Positions 61,968 through 64,000 of a DNA stretch of 64,000 bases are shown piece after piece. The position numbers were made by a program, and so were the translations under genes. Each line of letters opens with the position of its first letter. The stretch's first letter is position 1. Source of the stretch: Aricia agestis. Lineage: Eukaryota; Arthropoda; Insecta; Lepidoptera; Lycaenidae. The notes beneath the pieces are model-generated. The model was not told the DNA's origin. It did no database searches and saw nothing but the letters and a program-made list of their open reading frames with translations. The stretch lies in contig NC_056416.1 of the NCBI RefSeq assembly GCF_905147365.1, forward strand, positions 1,074,001 through 1,138,000. The letters run 5' to 3'.

Positions 61968-62502
61968 TGGAAATACAGCACGAAGGTTCTTTTACAATTA
62001 CACTTGCTCGGCGAACATAACAGGCCTTGATGAAACATTGATTAAACGCTTGTATATTATTTTACAAGCTCTATCTTCTGGAATGATGATCGATCCCGAA
62101 AAATTTGGAGTTTATGCCGTAGAAACTGCGCGAATATATGTTAGTAACTATGATTGGTACTACATGCCATCCTCCGTGCACAAATTACTTATACACGGAG
62201 AAAGCGTGATCAAACATTTTTCTGTTCTTCCTATTGGGCAACTGTCGGAAGATGCACTAGAGTCGCGCAATAAAGACTACAGAAATATGCGCCTGCACCA
62301 TGCCAGAAAATGTTCCCGTATAGCTACAAATGAAGACGTATTTAAAACGCTTCTATATACTTCAGATCCATACGTTTCAAGTTTAAGAAAACCTTATGTG
62401 AGAAATGTGAAGGATCTTGATGAAGAGGCACTAAGTCTTTTGAAGGTGGTACCTGAAGGTGATCCTACATTTACACCGGAAGTAATTTTAGTTAGGAATT
62501 AG
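61939..62502 (+). pseudogene. Transib transposase, RAG1-like C-terminal catalytic remnant
   Basis: An open frame of 187 residues with no ATG near its start. Landmarks in order: SSDGNTARRFF (codons from 61963), ITGLDETLIKRL, a DWYYMP turn, HKLLIH, LPIGQLSEDALESRNKDYR, HHARKCSR, EDVFKTLLYTSDPYVSSL. The HxxxxH pair matches the zinc-binding His937/His942 of mouse RAG1 (HKTLAH). The GAG at 62260-62262 (ESRNK) aligns with catalytic Glu962 (ESGNK). Spacing from the second His to the Glu is 22 residues here and 20 in RAG1. The downstream AR and DV...LYTS blocks also correspond. The two catalytic aspartates and the CxxC zinc ligands lie in the part lost upstream. The frame is free of stops, so decay is recent or slow. 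Confidence 0.85.
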
Positions 62503-62875
62503 CGAGGATAATAACAATTAGATATAACATTATAAGTAACTAAAACCTAGAATAAAACCAATAATATTATAAGATTTGTCTAATCTAAGATAAATTAGTT
62601 TGGTGTGAGGCATAGATAGGTATCTACTATACGATTTTATAATTTTATGTATTTTATTAAGCTTGTGTGATAAGTATAATTTTACTCATATTAGTACTTA
62701 TTTATAAAAAATAAACTACTCGTATTACTTTTTTATCTTTTCTTTTTTTTTAACCTAAAATAAATATGTATACAATGAAAAAAAATACAAAAATTGATTA
62801 TTTTTAAAATCTTTGTATATCACTGTATACATGTGCCAAATCTCAATACAATACGATGAAAAACCTTGAAGTTAC

Positions 62876-62914
62876 AGATTTTTGATCCGATAAGGACCCA
62901 AATTTTCCACTGTG
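62876..62914 (-). repeat. Transib 3' end with RSS-like heptamer and nonamer
   Basis: Read inward from 62914 the end is CACAGTG, then a 22-base spacer, then TCAAAAATC. CACAGTG is the consensus heptamer of vertebrate recombination signal sequences. TCAAAAATC matches the RSS nonamer ACAAAAACC at 7 of 9 positions. One-base uncertainty in spacing (22 or 23) depends on where the nonamer is set. Confidence 0.7.
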
Positions 62915-62919
62915 CGGCG

Positions 62920-63170
62920 GCCTGGCGGTGTCACGACAAGCTTGATAGCGGTGATGTCCCCTATCCATGTCACTCATGTCGATAATATATCTGCATTATG
63001 TAATACGTGTACTAAACCTGCTGCTTTGGAAAGTTCGATAGGCTGTAGATAGTCGTATTATATTATTTTCTAGAAAAGAAAAGTAGTCACCCTTAGAAGA
63101 TTTTTAAGATCACATTACACCATCTCTGGAGATTTTTAGAGGTATACCATTCTCATCACCTTGATGAGTG
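62920..63170. other. Intergenic DNA, nothing seen
   Basis: A short GC-rich piece next to the Transib TSD (GCCTGGCGGTGTCACGACAA), then AT-rich sequence. Confidence 0.4.
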
Positions 63171-63174
63171 ACAG

Positions 63175-63415
63175 TCTTCCACCGTGCGTTTTCCCGTAAC
63201 ATTCTGCCGCGCACAGTACAACTCCGGAACGAATTGTCGCCAGCAGTATTTCCGGACCAATACGACCTGCAAACCTTCAAGAAAAGTGTGTATTCCCTTA
63301 AAAGGCCGGCGACACACCTGCAACTCTTATGATGTTGCGAGTGTCCATGGGCGACGGTAGTTCCTTTCCATCATGTGATCCGTTTGCTTGCTTGTCCCCT
63401 AATTTTATTAAAAAA
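63175..63415 (+). pseudogene. C-terminal LINE ORF2 fragment with 3' tail (family G LINE)
   Basis: From 63189 the plus strand reads FSRNILPRTVQLRNELSPAV, then FPDQYDLQTFKKSVYSL, ending at a TGA at 63330-63332. This matches the minus-strand copy at 19911-20219. The tail ends TTTGCTTGCTTGTCCCCTAA, slightly diverged from the other copies. Confidence 0.75.
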
Positions 63416-63511
63416 AACAATAGAGTGCGTCGAACGCGAGACGGGATATAAAGCAGTACCTTTTACTTGATCAGCCAATCGAAAAGGACTTAAACTTCGA
63501 GTAGAATGTAA

Positions 63512-63667
63512 GGCCGGTATAAATAGTCAGTACTTATGATGCGACTCGGTCTCAAGACGCGGTTCGGCTCTGTGATTGGTCCAAATTTTGGCAGCCAAGC
63601 AATCACAGAGCCTGAACCGTGTCTTGAGACCGAGATACATCTTGAGTACTGACTATTTATACCGGCC
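63512..63667. mobile_element. Long foldback MITE
   Basis: Arms of about 70 bp begin GGCCGGTATAAATAGTCAGT and include CTCGGTCTCAAGAC and GGCTCTGTGATTG, with scattered mismatches and small indels. Flanks read TAA and TAG, so the TSD is uncertain. Confidence 0.8.
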
Positions 63668-63669
63668 TA

Positions 63670-64000
63670 GGTTTTGATAATAATATACTTTGTAATTATT
63701 ACCGTAAAGTAGCGCATTCAATTATAATTTTTATACAAGATTCTTAACTTTGCTAGACAATGCATTCTTATATTTCGTCACCATATTTTCTCACCATCAA
63801 CCAACAAACTCAGTAACATAATTAATATCTATTGGCCACACACAATGGACGCCATTAACGTCATACAGATCTAAATTGGTGGATTTATTTGTTTATAGCT
63901 TTTATAATACGTTCGCGGTATATCATCCGCTGTCGTACGCGCGATAATGCTAAATTTGCGTTCGCGAAGCCATGGACTCGCCATTCTATTATTATTTTTT
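63670..64000. other. Intergenic DNA at the window end, nothing seen
   Basis: AT-rich; no repeat end or coding frame recognised. Confidence 0.4.

Larger units (their letters stand above)
60848..62914 (+). mobile_element. Transib-type (RAG1-related) DNA transposon, internally deleted, complete ends
   Basis: The 2067-bp element is bounded by inverted ends CACTATGGAAAAT (60848 onward) and, read inward from 62914, CACAGTGGAAAAT; 11 of 13 bases match. Both sides carry CGGCG (60843-60847 and 62915-62919), a perfect 5-bp GC-rich TSD. Transib elements are known for CAC-initial ends and 5-bp GC-rich duplications. The coding remnants on the plus strand (61644-61967 and 61939-62502) include a RAG1-like C-terminus. 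Autonomous Transibs are about 3 kb with a transposase of roughly 650-700 residues, so around 1.1-1.3 kb of coding sequence is missing. Some 800 bp precede the first ATG and 410 bp follow the stop; no other repeat was seen in them. The copy cannot transpose alone but might be mobilised by a full-length relative. Ends, TSD and protein motifs agree independently. Confidence 0.9.

Noticed and set aside
62038..62502. Ordinary host gene of 154 codons
   Set aside because: The start codon would be TTG, the frame extends upstream to 61939, and it sits inside an element with TIRs and TSD and has RAG1-like C-terminal motifs.
60848..62914. An active, autonomous Transib
   Set aside because: The region that should hold both catalytic aspartates is missing and the two parts are in different frames.

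Overview
This is a window of an AT-rich insect nuclear genome, most likely from a butterfly or moth. The dispersed repeats are of kinds I associate with Lepidoptera: the GGGTTCCGTA / GCCAAGTGCGAGTC family, the 'TATAAATGCGAAAG ... GGTTCCCG' family, tRNA-headed SINEs and a LINE tail reading GGGGGCAAACGAGCAAACGG. The single ordinary gene is a small secreted glycine-rich (cuticle-type) protein. There are no bacterial operons, CRISPR arrays or rRNA genes, and most listed short ORFs are chance frames in AT-rich or repeat DNA.

Layout. 0-3.4 kb: AT-rich DNA, then the two-exon minus-strand gene (coding exons 3298-3281 and 2834-2205) with a TATA box and poly(A) signal. 3.4-17 kb: SINE copies, MITEs with recognisable target-site duplications (TSDs) and fragments of two large dispersed repeat families. 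17-25 kb: two 5'-truncated non-LTR retrotransposons with reverse transcriptase remnants (17.9-19.2 kb plus; 22.9-24.5 kb minus), a LINE 3' end and a hAT-type MITE. 25-48 kb: mainly intergenic DNA with repeats, nested insertions and foldbacks, plus a few GC-richer unique blocks that may be regulatory. 48.2-52.8 kb: a near-perfect tandem duplication of a 2.3-kb unit, each copy with a long (AT)n array. 53-60 kb: more intergenic DNA, a TTAA-flanked MITE and one CpG-rich block. 60.8-62.9 kb: the most interesting object. 63-64 kb: another LINE end and a long foldback.

The object at 60848-62914 is a complete but internally deleted Transib-type DNA transposon, the superfamily from which the RAG1 recombinase derives. 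It has inverted ends CACTATGGAAAAT / CACAGTGGAAAAT and a perfect 5-bp GC-rich TSD (CGGCG). It keeps the start of its transposase and, in another frame, the RAG1-like C-terminal part with an HxxxxH zinc pair and the ESRNK catalytic glutamate. The right end carries CACAGTG, the exact heptamer of V(D)J recombination signals. The middle of the protein, with the two catalytic aspartates, is missing, so the copy is non-autonomous.

Identifications rest on reading motifs, repeat ends and TSDs by eye. Family names beyond those marks are inference.
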